Of a DNA stretch of 64,000 bases, positions 22,761-34,221 are shown one piece after another (within the stretch, counting starts at the first letter, position 1; each line of letters begins with the position of its first letter). The DNA comes from Coptis chinensis (lineage: Eukaryota > Streptophyta > Magnoliopsida > Ranunculales > Ranunculaceae): the NCBI GenBank assembly GCA_015680905.1, contig CM027381.1:56734501-56798500 (forward strand). Reading direction: 5' to 3'. The position numbers were made by a program, and so were the translations under genes. The notes below the pieces were generated by a model. That model was not told the DNA's origin, did no database searches, and worked only from the letters and a program-made list of their open reading frames with translations.

Positions 22761-24470
22761 AGGTGATAAGGAGCCGAGATGTGGTCTTTCTTGAAGACCA
22801 AACTATTGAGAATTTTGAGAAACTCGAGAAGCTTGAACCCTTTGTCAATGATCTCATTGACTTAGATCTACTTGTTCCTCCTGTGACAGAAAGAAATGAT
22901 GGTGCTGGAGCTGTTCAAGGACATGAACTAGACAATCATGATACAAGTGATAATGAGCAAGAAGTGGAGTAGCAAGTTGAATTGGAAGTTCAGCCCAATA
23001 CCGAACAAAAAGTGCAACCACTTCAAGAACCGCCAATTGAGGTGAGACAATCAATTAGAGGGCGACAACCATCAAAAAGATATCCTCCAAATGAGTATGT
23101 CATGCTCACAGCAGGAGGTGAGCCCGAATCTTATGAAGAAGCTATTAGCGATGTGCACAAAATGGAGTGGCTAAAAGCTATGCAATAAGAAATAGATTCC
23201 TTGCATGAGAACAACACTTATGATCTGGTTGAGATGCCCAAAGGAAAGAAAGTACTCCGGAACAGATAGATTTACAAGATAAAATTAGAAGAGAAAAACT
23301 CGTGACTAAGGTACAAGGCAAGACTAGTCGTGAAAGGTTTTGGCCAAAGGAAGGGTATAGATTTTGATGAGATATTCTCACCAGTGGTGAAGATGACTTC
23401 AATCAGAGTTGTATTGGGATTGGAAGCAAGCTTGGACCTAGAAATTAAACAACTAGCTAGATGTTAAAATGGCGTTCCTACATGGTGATCTTGAAGAAGA
23501 TGTGTACATGGAGGAGCCAAAAGGATTTGAAGTCAACGATAAGGAGAATTTGGTTTGTAAGCTAAGGAAAAGCCTATATGGGCTGAAGCAAGCACCACAA
23601 TGATATAAAAAGTTTGAATCATTTATGGTGGAGCACGGGTACAAAAGAACAACCTCATATCATTGTGTTTTTGTCCAAAAAATTTTGGTGGTGATTTTAT
23701 CATCCATTTATTATATGTCAATGATATGTTAATTGTTGGACAAGATGCTAACAAGATTACGAGGTTGAAGAAAGAATTAATTAAGCAAGTCATTTGCCAG
23801 GAAGGATTTGGGTCCAGCTCAACAAAACCTTGGCATGCATATCTCCTGTGATAGAAAACTTGGGAAATTGTGGCTATCACAAGAGCGGTACACTGAGAAA
23901 GTACTCAAAAGGTTTAATATGGACGAGGCTAAACCAATTAGCTGTCCACTTGCTAGTCACTTCAAGTTGAGTCATGATGAATGCCCTTCAAGTAGCAAAG
24001 AGAAGGAAGAAATGGAGAAAGTTCCATATGCATTAGCCGTAGGTAGCTTGATGGACGCCATAATATGCACACAGCCAGATATCGCCTATGTAGTTGGTGT
24101 AGTGAGCCGATTTCTTTCCAATCCTGGGAAAGAACATTGGGCAGCAGTGAAGTGGATCCTAAGGTACCTCAAAGGATCCTCTAGCGCTTGCTTATGTTTT
24201 GGAAGTGAAAAGCCTATGTTAGAAGGTTACACCGATGCGGATATGGCAGGTGATGTGAACTCTATGAAGTCTACTTCAGGGTATTTGTTTACATATGCAG
24301 GGGGAGCTGTGTCATGGCAATCTAAACTACAAAAGTGTGTGACTCTATTGACTATGGAAGCGAAGTATATTGCTGTTACAGAGAGTTGCAAGGAAATGTT
24401 GTGGATGAAGAAGTTCTTTAAAGAACTTGGCATGAAACAAGAGAAGTATGTCGTATATTGTCACAGTTAA
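22761..24470 (+). pseudogene. Copia reverse transcriptase and RNase H (fossil)
   Basis: After an acidic linker (about 22850-23000) come the RT landmarks: [50 protein letters not shown] near 23570 and LLYVNDMLIVGQDANKI near 23710. RNase H follows with GYTDADMAGDVNSMKSTSGY (about 24225-24285), GGAVSWQSKLQ and MEAKYIAVTESCKEMLWMK. Broken in several places. Confidence 0.88.
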
Positions 24471-24710
24471 AGCACCATCCACCTTAGCAAGAATCCAAGT
24501 TTCCACTCCAAGTCAAAACACATCAAGGTGAGATATCATTGGATCCGAATGTACTTGAAGAAAAGAAGTTGCTACTTGGAAACGTACACACCAATAAGAA
24601 TGGATCCGACATGATGACAAAGGCATTACCCAAAGGCAAGCATAAAGTATGTTGTTCCATTGCAGGATTGGGTATGACGAATACCTTCTCATAAATTGGG
24701 AGGGGGAGAT

Positions 24711-25231
24711 TGTTGGGCATCCCTCTTTATGAGACCCAACTGATATTAGGCCACTAACAAAGGGCAACTTAGTATTTTTACATTTAGAAACAAAACAGAA
24801 AAAACTCTGGAATAGTTCAGACTGTTCGTCTTCTTCTTCCTCTTCTCGCGATGGCTCCCAATTCTTCTGGAGAACTCTTCAATGGCGGTTTGGCAAACTA
24901 TAAATAGGAAGGAGATGAGCAGCTATTGATCAAGTCAAGGAGTCTCTAATTCAAGTGTTCTTCACTCACTAGCTCAGTATTTGTGACGATATATCCACAA
25001 ATACAAAGGTCAATTTTCTTGTCTCCATTTTTCATTAGTTTTCATTGTAATCTACTCTACTTGTTTGGGTAATGAACATTGTGTTGTAGTGTAATCCCAT
25101 TTAACATTGAAATCCCAAATATCTCTTGATATTGAAGGTTCTCTTATTAGAGAAATTGTGTCTCTGTGCTGAGTTCGTTATTGTGTTCTGTATTTGTGCA
25201 AAGTAGTTGTCTAGAGTATTGTTACCCAATA
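24711..25231 (+). repeat. 3' LTR of the copia element
   Basis: Matches 20086-20620 throughout. It begins directly after the purine tract and ends at the CCCAATA corresponding to CCCAACA in the 5' copy. Confidence 0.9.
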
Positions 25232-25653
25232 ATAAAATGGTAACACATAAGAAAATGATAACACTTCAGTTAACAAGTTGATACATAGAGCTTAGAAAAT
25301 GGTAAAACATAAGAAAATGATAACACTTCAGCCTAGAGAATACCACCTTCTAAGTTCACAGAAATGGCAAAGGATATCATGGGATTCACTTCACCTAAGC
25401 CACACATTCACAGTCCCTCCTTCACAATGACCAAACTCTTCAGTCCGTCGTCAGCATTGGTAATATTCCATTCTTCTGCAGTCCCATTTGTGATTTTCGC
25501 TTGGATATTTAATTATTTTGTGATCAAAAGTAAAACAATTGCACTATTATGTTTTTGTTTCCCTAGTTCAAGCTACCTTCAATCTCTAGTTGGTATTGTA
25601 CGTGGCTGGTATCAAAGTATGTGAAGTTCCAAGTAATTCGAGGAATTAAATCT

Positions 25654-25702
<49 letters not shown>

Positions 25703-25908
25703 TGGATCAGTTTTATCTTCCTTCAATCTACCTTACTAGTGTTGCATGCCCAATGAGAGCTGGAATGCAACTTGTGGGCCTATATGGCAAACAATTCAAA
25801 TGTCCAAATTTTACTGGTATTGGTAGATAATAGACATGGTTACTAGATTGTTGAATTCGACCAAAAGTGAACCAGTATAATTAACAGAGTCAGAAACATT
25901 TTACTCAT
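25232..25908. other. Spacer with decayed tandem repeats and a (TA)n tract
   Basis: 25238-25330 repeats the copia left flank: AAATGGTAACAC, AAGAAAATGATAACACTTCA and TACATAGAGCTTAGAAAATG recur two to three times. A short open frame at 25364-25624 has no family resemblance. A TA dinucleotide run occupies 25655-25697. Nothing else seen. Confidence 0.6.
25655..25697. repeat. (TA)n microsatellite
   Basis: About 20 uninterrupted TA units. Confidence 0.95.
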
Positions 25909-26743
25909 TGATAAGAGCCCAAAACTGTAGTTTTAACCCTGTAACAGTCATACATTTAGACCAATTATGTGAGTAATAATTAATTAAGAGTTAACACTGA
26001 TTACGTGTTTCTATGCATTTCAGGTTTCAAAGTCCATTATGTGCAGAAATGTGCCACTTTAGCGAGATAAAGGAGCAAAGGTCGGTTACTAAGGAGTTCC
26101 GTGATTAAAGGCCAAGATTCAAGAAGACAAAACCTTTCTAAAAGCCCGGTCAAAAGCTGAAAAGTCGACGCCGGGCGAAACAAAGACACAAAGTCGAAGG
26201 AAATTTCCGAAAAATCTTTGGACTCAAACCTCGGAATGAGTCCTACCTTATGTCAAAACGACCGGCTCGGAAAGATCTTTCCAATGGTCTAAGCCTTGAT
26301 CCAATCAGAGGAGCAGAAGTGGACGAAAAGTCTATTGAAGCCAACTGCAGCTGAAGAGGCCTTTCTGGACTGAAAGAATTGGGTTTTGGGCCTGATTCTC
26401 TGGCCCAAAACATGGCTCCAAGCCCATGCCAGTATAAAAACCAAAGCTTAACTCTTTGTTAATGGTAGCTAATTAGACCTAAAACTATATAGAATTCTAG
26501 ATCTAGTTTTCAGTAGAGTAATTAAGTTTAAGTTCCATTTTCAATTCTTGTTTTAGATTAAGTCCTTGAATCATTGTTCTTGATTAATTAGATAAATAAA
26601 ATAGTTATTTTTATCAATTTCGATTTTTGGCATTTCAATTTATAGATCTAATTTTAATTCTTGTTGATTATCATTTCGTAGTTGAAGTAGATTGAAACAT
26701 TGTTAGTTAAATTAGTTAAGTTACACTACTACAGAATGACACA

Positions 26744-26996
26744 TATACCGCGGTCAATAAGAACGTTTATACCACGGTTATTCCAAAAACCGTGGGAAAT
26801 ACTTATATACCACGGCGGAAACTTCTTTGGTCATTGGTTTACTAGTATATTCCACAGTTACATGAAAACCATGGAATAAGTTGGGCCATATACCATGGTT
26901 AGTTTTTTTTTCAGCATGAAAGTACTCCACATCCCCACTACCTTAAACATAAACAGTGGTATATAAATTTTCCACTTTCTACCGTGGTTTATGCCA
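26744..26996. repeat. Left subterminal TATACCACGG motif array of the CACTA element
   Basis: About nine motif copies in both orientations within 250 bases: ACCGCGGTCA, TACCACGGTTAT, AACCGTGGGAA, ACCACGGCGG, TACCATGGTTAG and TACCGTGGTTTA among them. Confidence 0.8.
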
Positions 26997-29900
26997 AATA
27001 GTCAAATACACGGAAAAAAAAAAATGCACGTACAAAACTCATTCAAATTGGATTCCCGCTATTTTCTCGGTCTCTCCCCACAACTTCTACAGTTCTACGA
27101 CTCTTAAGATTCCTGCAACAGTTAAAAAACCCACCGTAACTGAAATTGGTGGGTTTTACCATTCTCGCAGCCCGTTTGGATAAAAAAAGTGCTAGAATTA
27201 GAATTGTCGTCAGAATTCCCACAAAGTAGGGACTTGAAGTCTCACCTTATCTCGTGAGAAGCGGGGAATTTGAAAAATCCTCGTTCTATCCTCCAACCCA
27301 ACTCTAGGTCATCTAATAGACATGGGAATTGAGGAGTTCATGAATATAGAATAGGATTAATCTTCTTATGCCGCCATTATAGTTCATTCCCTTTTTCCTT
27401 TCATCTTCCAATCAAGTTGCAACTCTCTTACATTCTTGTCTTAGGGGATTTACTTCATACTTTCATCTTTCAACGTGAATCGAATTTGGTAAGCTAGTTT
27501 TCCTTTTCCATTATAACTCGATCTTCTTTTGATGGTGCAAAACACCATTGCACCATTGATTCCACCCTTTTACTTGCTTTGAATTTATTGGTTTACTCTC
27601 CAAATAAAAGAGAATCGAAAGCGAATCAACAAATGAAAGCAACGACAAGTTAATAATCGCTTCGATCTATATGTTAGACCGTTTGCTAAATTTTGCCTCA
27701 ACAATTAAAATTGCAAATTCTCTTTGTCGTCAAATTGGCGACAAAGTTTTTCATGGATTGTGTGGATTTAACGGTTGGTTATAAATCTTGCTTTCTCACC
27801 TTTTAGAATACAAAGGTTTAAAAATGGTTGGATTCCGAAGTGTTAAGAGAAGTGGAATCAAGATAGGGGTTTTGTAGTTGACATATAATCAATGGTGAAA
27901 ACTAGATATGTGGTACTTGTGTTTAGTTTTCTCTAGCCTTCATGTGAATAACACGGGCTTCTAGTGGCTTTTTTCTGGTGCTCAAGTGTTCGAAGCATTG
28001 GGAGATTGTTGGAGATTAAGTATTGGTATTGAAGTGCCTTTCGAAAACCTGAACATAACACATAAGGTATCCCGGATTATTGCTTTAGTTTTAGTACAAG
28101 ACCAAAGCAAATAATCACAGGATTAATCTGCATTTACTTTGTAACTTGAGCATCGGGGAAGCTAGTTTGACACTTCTTCTCATCACTTTATCATCTGTTG
28201 GTACTTCTTTTTTATCATTTTTCATGCAATCCTAGCAATTCTAGGATGAACATATGTATTCACCTTTTATTAATTAATCGTTCACGATATCAACTACTTG
28301 AGCCATTTCTTGGTTACCAAAAAAAATTGTGCACACTAAATACGGTTGGTTAAGGTAAGTGGTTATCATCACTCATTTCTCTGTAACACTTGTGTTTGAC
28401 CTTTGTGAGGTTATTTTTTTTTTTAGCATGGGCATGTTGCCAAGCCATAATGGATTTGCTTGTTACCTATATGAGTAATGCTAAACTTTGTTTACAAAAT
28501 ACATGTCGACTTATAACCATAAGAACGTGGTATGTATTAGTTGACTAGTTTTTTTTTGGGAGTATAGAAGGTCCTTGACTCATGACTAGTCCAAAACACT
28601 AGATTGGAATGATTATTTTTTCTAGCCTTCCGTGAAATTAAATTATTTCATCCGGGTTGTTTGATAGTTGATGTTTTGATAATTGTATGCACTTGTGTTA
28701 GGAGGAGGTAGGACAAATGGGCTTATGATAGCAAGCATACAAGTTAATACAACTATTTAGCAAGGACTTGAGCAAAATTGACAGAAAGTTTGGTATTCCT
28801 TACTGGCGGCGGGAAGTTTCCCAATGTTTTGCGAAAGTTGGATAGTCTTTTGTTTTTGGTTAAGAGTAAGTGGAGACTCCCCAACCCGGCGTTCTTTGCA
28901 ACTGCTTAAAAGTTCCCAAATGTTTGTAGTAAGTTGTATACTCCCAAGCGGGCATGTTATGGTTGTCTTTCTCTTTCATAGTGGTGCTAGAATTGGCTTT
29001 GGTATTGTTGAAGTGTTCAATTGATGATTTTTTGATAATTGATTAATAACCTCTCTCTTTTTGCAGCTCTATGGCTTGTAAGTTTAGTCACGTCATGAGC
29101 TTATTAATCAAGGGAGAACACAACAAATGCTATGAAGGTAGTTACATGCAATTTAATGCTTCCTATACAGTTAGTTGAAATTTATCAAGTCAAAAGCAAC
29201 ACAATATTATATGTAACTTCAAAGTGTTACTATATGGGGTTGATTTTGTAGTCATTATTTTGTAGTCAATCTTTGCAATACTTGTGCATGAAAATTTGGA
29301 ATCTAGGTTCACAAGTGGTACTGCATTGTTACAAGCTAGGAAGTTCTTTTTTTTTTTTTTTCATTTTTTTAATCTATTGAAAATATGTTGTCTATTGTAA
29401 CAACTTCAACATATCCTACACATTATTGGGATAGAATATATTTTTTCAAGTAAAGGTAATATGTTCATTTTTTCAAGCTAAACAAATCCTACACATTATT
29501 GTCTTTTTATTTGAAAAGTATATGTTTACATATGTTGTGAGTCTATATGTTAGGGCCCATATCAACCGGTTCCAGAATTATACAATGAAGTTTATGAGGG
29601 AAGTAGTAGAAGCTTGTTCAACTGGATCATTTGAAAATAAGGTATTAAAAAGTTTTGACAAACACTTTATTTGGCTCAAAAGAATTAAGCCTTATTCTTA
29701 TATAGTCACTCCACATGTTGTGCTTTGACTCATCCAGATGAAAAATTTAGAACTGAAGGAGACATACCGCAAGATGAACTTGACGGTGTTCGACTTCGAC
29801 ATTATTCGAGTTCATCCAGAAAATGGGGTGTTTCAGTAGGAAGCCGAATGAGGATGAGTTTTAGCTATGTTCGACCCTCCAAATTTATGAGTCTTACCTT

Positions 29901-30116
29901 TTTTAATTTATGAAAAAGAATTTGAAGTTTGTTTTCTTAGTGCACTCAAAAAATTAATAGAAGTTTTTTTATTATTATTATCTTTTTTGCAATGTTTGAT
30001 AGTTTATTGTACATTTTGAAATTTGTTGGGAAGATGGAAATGTTAATGTTGTATGTAGGCAAGGCAAATTTTGTTATGCGAGGTTCGGTTTTAAGTGGAA
30101 GATCATTACTAGCATT
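26997..30116. other. Interior of the CACTA element, no recognised gene
   Basis: 3.1 kb without a recognisable transposase or captured gene. Short open frames (for example around 29522-29913, both + strand) show no known family. Poly-T runs near 28408 and 29346 add nothing diagnostic. Confidence 0.55.
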
Positions 30117-30414
30117 ATATATATATATATATATATATACCACGGTTTATAAACTAGTGTTTAGTATAACTATATACCACGGTATTATAACACACACACT
30201 AATATAAACCACGGTTTCAATAGCTTATATGTCACGGTTCTGTTGACAACCGTGGTATATAATGGGCATACAAACTACGGTTCTTTGAAAAACCGTGGTA
30301 TCCGTTAAACATATATACCACAGTTTTGCTATTATTATATACCACACCACCTATTGTCAATAACGATTGGTAAATATATTTATACCACACTTAAAAACAG
30401 TGGTATAAGTGTCA
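30117..30414. repeat. Right subterminal TATACCACGG motif array, with an (AT)n start
   Basis: A TA run (30117-30138) leads into TACCACGGTTTATAAAC, then about ten more direct and inverted copies up to CAGTGGTATAAGTG near 30408. Confidence 0.8.
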
Positions 30415-31140
30415 TTCTGTAGTAGTGTTAGAATTTTAATATGATGAGTAGTTATAATTCAATGGGAAATGATGGGTTGATGACTAAAGGCTAAAACCTC
30501 CATTAGAGGGTTGATGAAGCTTTGATGAAAACTTAGTGGTATAGTGTAGTAGCGTTGTAGAATCTATTCCACTCTAGGAATTAAATGATTAAGCCATGAG
30601 AATGGGTGGACGACCTCACATGCTAGTTAGTATTTGGTAGAAATGCCATGAACACTAGGGATTAGAACTTCGAAATTCTTGCCGTAAGAACGTAAGAATC
30701 GAGATACAAGAATCTATGCTAGGTTATTAAGTTGGATTCGAGGTGGATTCGATTCCCCTCTAATCCTTTATCTAGATTCAAAACAATCATATTTTCATAG
30801 CATTTCGTAGTTTAAATTCAACATAATCAATTTCATATTGTATCGTAGTATAACACCCTTATTCTCACCAGACTTAAAAACGATTAATTAGACTAGAAAA
30901 CATTCCATGCTAGAGAACTAGGAGTGGAATGAATTTGTTACTCCACTCTATTTCGATAGAATTGATAGTAGAAACTTTGATAAATATAGACACATTTAAA
31001 AGTTTTAGTTTACTTACGTTTTGAGTTCATCGTTCATTTCGTAGGTAAACTATTCAATTTTATGTTATCACTCATGCATATAGTAAATTTACGTTCTTCA
31101 ATGATAGGCCTAAACCTGGCCCTCGTACCTTTATAAAAAA

Positions 31141-31174
31141 CTAGATAATTTGCCCGGCATTCGCCGGGCTTACT
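31141..31174 (-). other. Helitron 3' terminus: hairpin plus CTAG
   Basis: Perfect 7-bp stem GCCCGGC/GCCGGGC with GAAT loop, 7 bases of AT-rich spacer, then CTAG at the boundary. The preceding + strand run of A supplies the A/T target context. Confidence 0.7.
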
Positions 31175-32718
31175 ACATTAATAGTTGATGATGAAAGTAC
31201 TCAAATGTCTTAAAATTTGATTGAATACCATTAAATGTACGAACAAAGCATGTAGTACAACTTATTTGATATCTTTCTCTATAACTTTCTTATTAGATAT
31301 CAAATGCTTGAAAAAAATGTTAGCTATCGGATTAATATGACATAACCACCTCTCTAAAAGGTATACAATGGTGAGAGAGGGAGTCATCCATGGATATATT
31401 GGATTTTCCGAAAGGAAGCATCGAAATTAGATACAATATCAATTCAAAAGAAAAATGAATGCATAAATTAATAATAGAGAGAAATTGAAAACAACAATAA
31501 TAAGAAAAAGGAAAAGGAAAAAACATACCTGATTTAGTGTAAACAGAGCGGCAGAATTGGTGCGTCAAGAGACCAAAAAGTAGAAGAGAAAGCTGCGAAA
31601 AGTATAGAAAGCAGAGTTTGATATGGTTTAATAAAAATCCCAAAGTTTCCAGTCAAAAAATCTTGGACCTCGTAAGCAAATGTAAATGAATCCTTAGCTT
31701 TTCAATAGATTAGCCGATAAATTGATTATCGAAGAGTGAGAGCAATTAAGGTTTTAATGGAGACAACAAACGGTGGGAAAACGATCATTTCACATGATTT
31801 CCGACATCAGTGCATATAATTAGTTTCAAGTAATGAAAAATAACATTTGAAATAATTCGGGTCATAGATAAATGCATTTTAAGATTTTAATTCAATGCAA
31901 CAAAATACAAATATATAAACCGTGAGTCAAATATAGTTATAGGTAAAGTACCTTCTAACACTGAAATGTAGAGATTCCATTTACTTAGGTTGTCTTTCAA
32001 TATAGCCCACAGATGGAACCAAAAACCAAACCCCAAAAACTATTCTTGCGTGACCTAAAAGAATTTTGAGCATAAAATTCACAAAAGCTGTAAATATAGT
32101 CATTACTCACATTTTTACACATCCATCATGGGACGACGTAAGGTTGTGCTCTCCTGTGAGCATTCTCACACCGCTAACCTGAAAAGCAGAATGCAGAGCC
32201 ATTAGCTCAAGCACAACTGGTGCCACTGTATCATGTATTCATAGACAACCTGTCTCCCCCTTGCAGGCAAACCCACGTAACCATTATATAGAAAAAAAAT
32301 AAAAATAAAAAAAGCGGAATAGGCTTCCTAGGACAATTTCTATTAATAAAAAGTTTGATGCACCAAAAATTGATATATAATAAAAATGACAGTGATGCAA
32401 ACAACAATAAAAAATAGATGATGACATCAAATGGATAAAGAGAGAGTAAAGCAAACTAAGTAACTAACATTGTAACTGATGATGACTTGGCGAGGTAACT
32501 TTACAACCACAGGTATCCATAAGAAATAGAGAATGAGAATATCTTATAACATAAATAGTTGCAAAGAAACTAACTACATAAATACATACAGAGGTAGGTG
32601 AACAAAATTTCCTAGAAATAACCTTTTGTACAAAGAGAGGTTTCGTCAAGGGGTGGAACCTGAACACCAGTGGCTAATCCCATCAGTAGCAACTCAGTGC
32701 CTCATACTTCACTGAAAT
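31175..32718 (-). other. Helitron interior, 3' part, no recognised gene
   Basis: 1.5 kb of AT-rich sequence. A possible exon-like stretch on the - strand ends at a GTATG donor-like site near 31530, and another lies near 32140-32270, but neither matches a family I know. Confidence 0.4.
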
Positions 32719-32942
32719 TTAATGGTTAAAATTGGCTTTTGATAGCATGTTTGCGACAATAACTATATCTCTACAAAACCTTTCACGGAAAGTTGTTGCT
32801 GCTCCAGTTGCTATTGCAGCCACTGAGGATTTCTTCTCAAGCAACTTGGTGTTGCTAAGACTATAATTTGATGGAGCCGACTTACAACTTTGGTTCACCC
32901 CAGTAGGTTTAAAATTACTAATGACATCCAATGTTGATATAT

Positions 32943-33239
32943 TCATTTTTTTTTCTTGCAATGGACACTGGGACTTGGACTATAACCTTCAATGTTGTTG
33001 CTTGTGCAGCAACAGTTTTCTGCTTGCGCCTTTCTGCTACTTCCTCCCCCATGACTATAGCCATCACACTTGAATAAGCTTTCTGCAACAATCGATAGAG
33101 CAATAGATCGAGCCGACATCCGTGCCTGATCCTTGACCAAATCAAGATCACAATAGTCCAAGAACTCACACCGATCAATAAAATTTAACGACTTATCTGG
33201 CCCATGTCGCAAGCAAAGCAATAAGTGTGCCCTCTCCAA
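32943..33239 (-). CDS. Unidentified open frame in the Helitron-like region
   Basis: 99-residue frame beginning MERAHLLLCLRHGPDKSLNF, continuing CEFLDYCDLDLVKDQARM and SARSIALSIVAESLF, and ending in a Gly/Ser-, Cys- and then Lys-rich tail. The composition of the first 60 residues looks like real helical protein rather than chance, but I do not recognise the family. The open context extends a few codons upstream (about 33250), so the first Met may not be the original start. A second frame just downstream (32719-32961) contains LLEKKSSVAAIATGAATTFR, also protein-like. Most likely further captured exon material. Function unknown. Confidence 0.35.
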   Translation of the reverse strand: MERAHLLLCLRHGPDKSLNFIDRCEFLDYCDLDLVKDQARMSARSIALSIVAESLFKCDGYSHGGGSSRKAQAENCCCTSNNIEGYSPSPSVHCKKKK

Positions 33240-33450
33240 TTCCGACCGAGAGCATCCCCTCCTTAATCCAATTAATCCAAACTAAGCAGCTAGTTCTAAA
33301 ATCTTACACCACAAAACAAAGAAAAAAATAACGAAATAGTTATACATGTGCAAGCTCCAATTTCACATTGCCTCTTCTCATATGCTACGAGCACACACTT
33401 CAAAAGATTTGACAATTTCAACAGAAAAAGAGGAGAGGAAAAAGCTTAAC

Positions 33451-33596
33451 TTCACATACGTTTGATTTATCTCCTTATCATTCAGACCACCAATCATCCG
33501 CAGACATTTTACATAAGATGGAACAAAAAACAGACCCGCTTCATCTTTATCCAGTGTCTGAAACTTCGACTTGAGTAGCAACTTGTGTATCTTAAC
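33451..33596 (-). pseudogene. Exostosin-family exon fragment, copy A
   Basis: A 146-base exon preceded by a good acceptor (TTTGTAG). It encodes VKIHKLLLKSKFQTLDKDEA, GLFFVPSYVKCLRMIGGLND and KEINQTYVK. This matches my memory of a conserved exon in a plant exostosin-family (GT47) glycosyltransferase, a Golgi membrane enzyme class; 'FFVPSYVKC' is the recognisable core. No other exon of that gene is nearby, so it cannot make the enzyme. The donor side reads AAGTTAAG, weaker than in copy B. Family assignment is by recall, not search. Confidence 0.6.
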
Positions 33597-33658
33597 CTAC
33601 AAAGTTATTAAAAAAAAATGACAATTTCAACAGAAAAAGAGGAGAGGAAAAATCTTAC

Positions 33659-33772
33659 CTTCACATACGTTTGATTATCTCCTTATCATTCAAACCACCC
33701 ATCATTCGCACACATTTTACATAAGATGGAACAAAAAACAAACCCATTGAGTAGCAACTTGTGTATCTTAAC
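33659..33772 (-). pseudogene. Exostosin-family exon fragment, copy B (shortened)
   Basis: Second copy of the same exon and its flanking intron bases, 176 bases upstream on the - strand. It keeps the acceptor (TTTGTAG) and a consensus donor AAG|GTAAG. About 30 bases after the LLLK-type start are deleted, and one base is missing near the end, so the frame is not conserved. The intronic flank (GAGGAGAGGAAAAA) is also duplicated, showing that the copy was made at DNA level. Confidence 0.62.
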
Positions 33773-33948
33773 CTACAAAGTTACTAAAAAAAACTATGCA
33801 TTTCACTCAAAAACATCCAACATACCAAAATGTAGTACTTAAAAAAAAACATCAAATGCCCAACATATACATTCATCAAATTGCACAAAAACCATGAAAT
33901 TCAACATAATCCCAGCTCAATAATCGACATTTCCAATCCTTAAAAATT

Positions 33949-34221
33949 AGAAGGTGAAGCACTAATTCCAAGAGCTATAAATTCACAAAAAGATTAATTT
34001 TTTATTTAATACCAACTAAATTATTTTCACTAATTTATTACCCATATCAAAAAAGTTACCTGGTTAACTTAAGAGTCGTTGTGTTTCCTGAACAATGAAA
34101 ACAAACAATCAATGGTTTAAAAAAAATGGGCTCTTTTAAGAAGGAAGATTGAAAGAAGGATCGAGAAGTTTGAAAAGAAGCAAACCTTGATGATTCTTCG
34201 AGGTAGATTGTTGCTCGCCAT
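33949..34221 (-). pseudogene. UBC13/UBC35-36-type E2 gene fragment: exons 1, 2 and start of 3
   Basis: On the - strand, exon 1 (34186-34221) encodes [12 protein letters not shown] and ends AAG|GTTTGC. After an intron of 98 bases, exon 2 (34060-34087) encodes ETQRLLS, then a stop codon where the family has Glu, and ends CCAG|GTAAC. Exon 3 resumes at 33974 with (A)LGISASPS and breaks off at 33949. The series [30 protein letters not shown] is the N-terminus of plant Ubc13-type ubiquitin-conjugating enzymes, which make K63-linked chains with a Uev partner. The catalytic cysteine region is absent, so no enzyme is encoded. A CT-rich leader and upstream sequence (34222-34393) came along and could still start transcripts. 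Confidence 0.85.

Larger units (their letters stand above)
20086..25231 (+). mobile_element. Tork-type Ty1/copia element, both LTRs present, coding part broken
   Basis: LTRs at 20086-20620 (TGTTGGGC...CCCAACA) and 24711-25231. Primer site TGGTATCAGAGC at 20622 (complement of initiator Met-tRNA) and polypurine tract GGGAGGGGGAGA just before 24711. The interior follows gag, CCHC knuckle, protease, integrase, RT, RNase H, which is the copia order. Gag and protease resemble Tnt1/Tork elements. The LTRs differ at about 20 positions plus small indels by eye (about 95-96% identity), suggesting an insertion of perhaps one to a few million years. Flanks AGAAA and ATAAA look like one decayed target duplication. 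Several coding breaks. Confidence 0.92.
26724..30427. mobile_element. Non-autonomous CACTA (En/Spm-type) element with TTA duplication
   Basis: The left end is CACTACTACAGAATGACAC and the right end is its inverted copy, finishing CTGTAGTAGTG at 30427. TTA flanks both ends (26721-26723 and 30428-30430), matching the 3-base duplication of the superfamily. Both subterminal zones carry many direct and inverted TATACCACGGTT-like motifs, the expected transposase-binding arrays. I found no TNP2-type transposase in the 3.7 kb, so it should depend on a partner element. The orientation is undetermined. Confidence 0.94.
25909..31070 (+). mobile_element. Athila-type solo LTR with CTCAT duplication, split by a CACTA element
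   Basis: Starts TGATAAGAGCCCAAAACTG and ends CAATTTTATGTTATCA, so TGATAA/TTATCA form the inverted ends. CTCAT lies directly outside both ends (25904-25908 and 31071-31075). Removing the CACTA insertion (26724-30427 plus one TTA) leaves an LTR of about 1455 bases. The left half is homologous to the - strand LTR at 1-594. A TATA-like AGTATAAAAACC lies near 26430. No internal region, so this is a recombined solo LTR. Confidence 0.93.

Noticed and set aside
25364-25624. 86-codon frame between the copia element and the Athila LTR
   Set aside because: No family, no splice context, no leader signal; adjacent to repeat and microsatellite DNA.
30117-30207. Frame through the TA run at the right end of the CACTA element
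   Set aside because: Translation of a microsatellite (YIYIYI).
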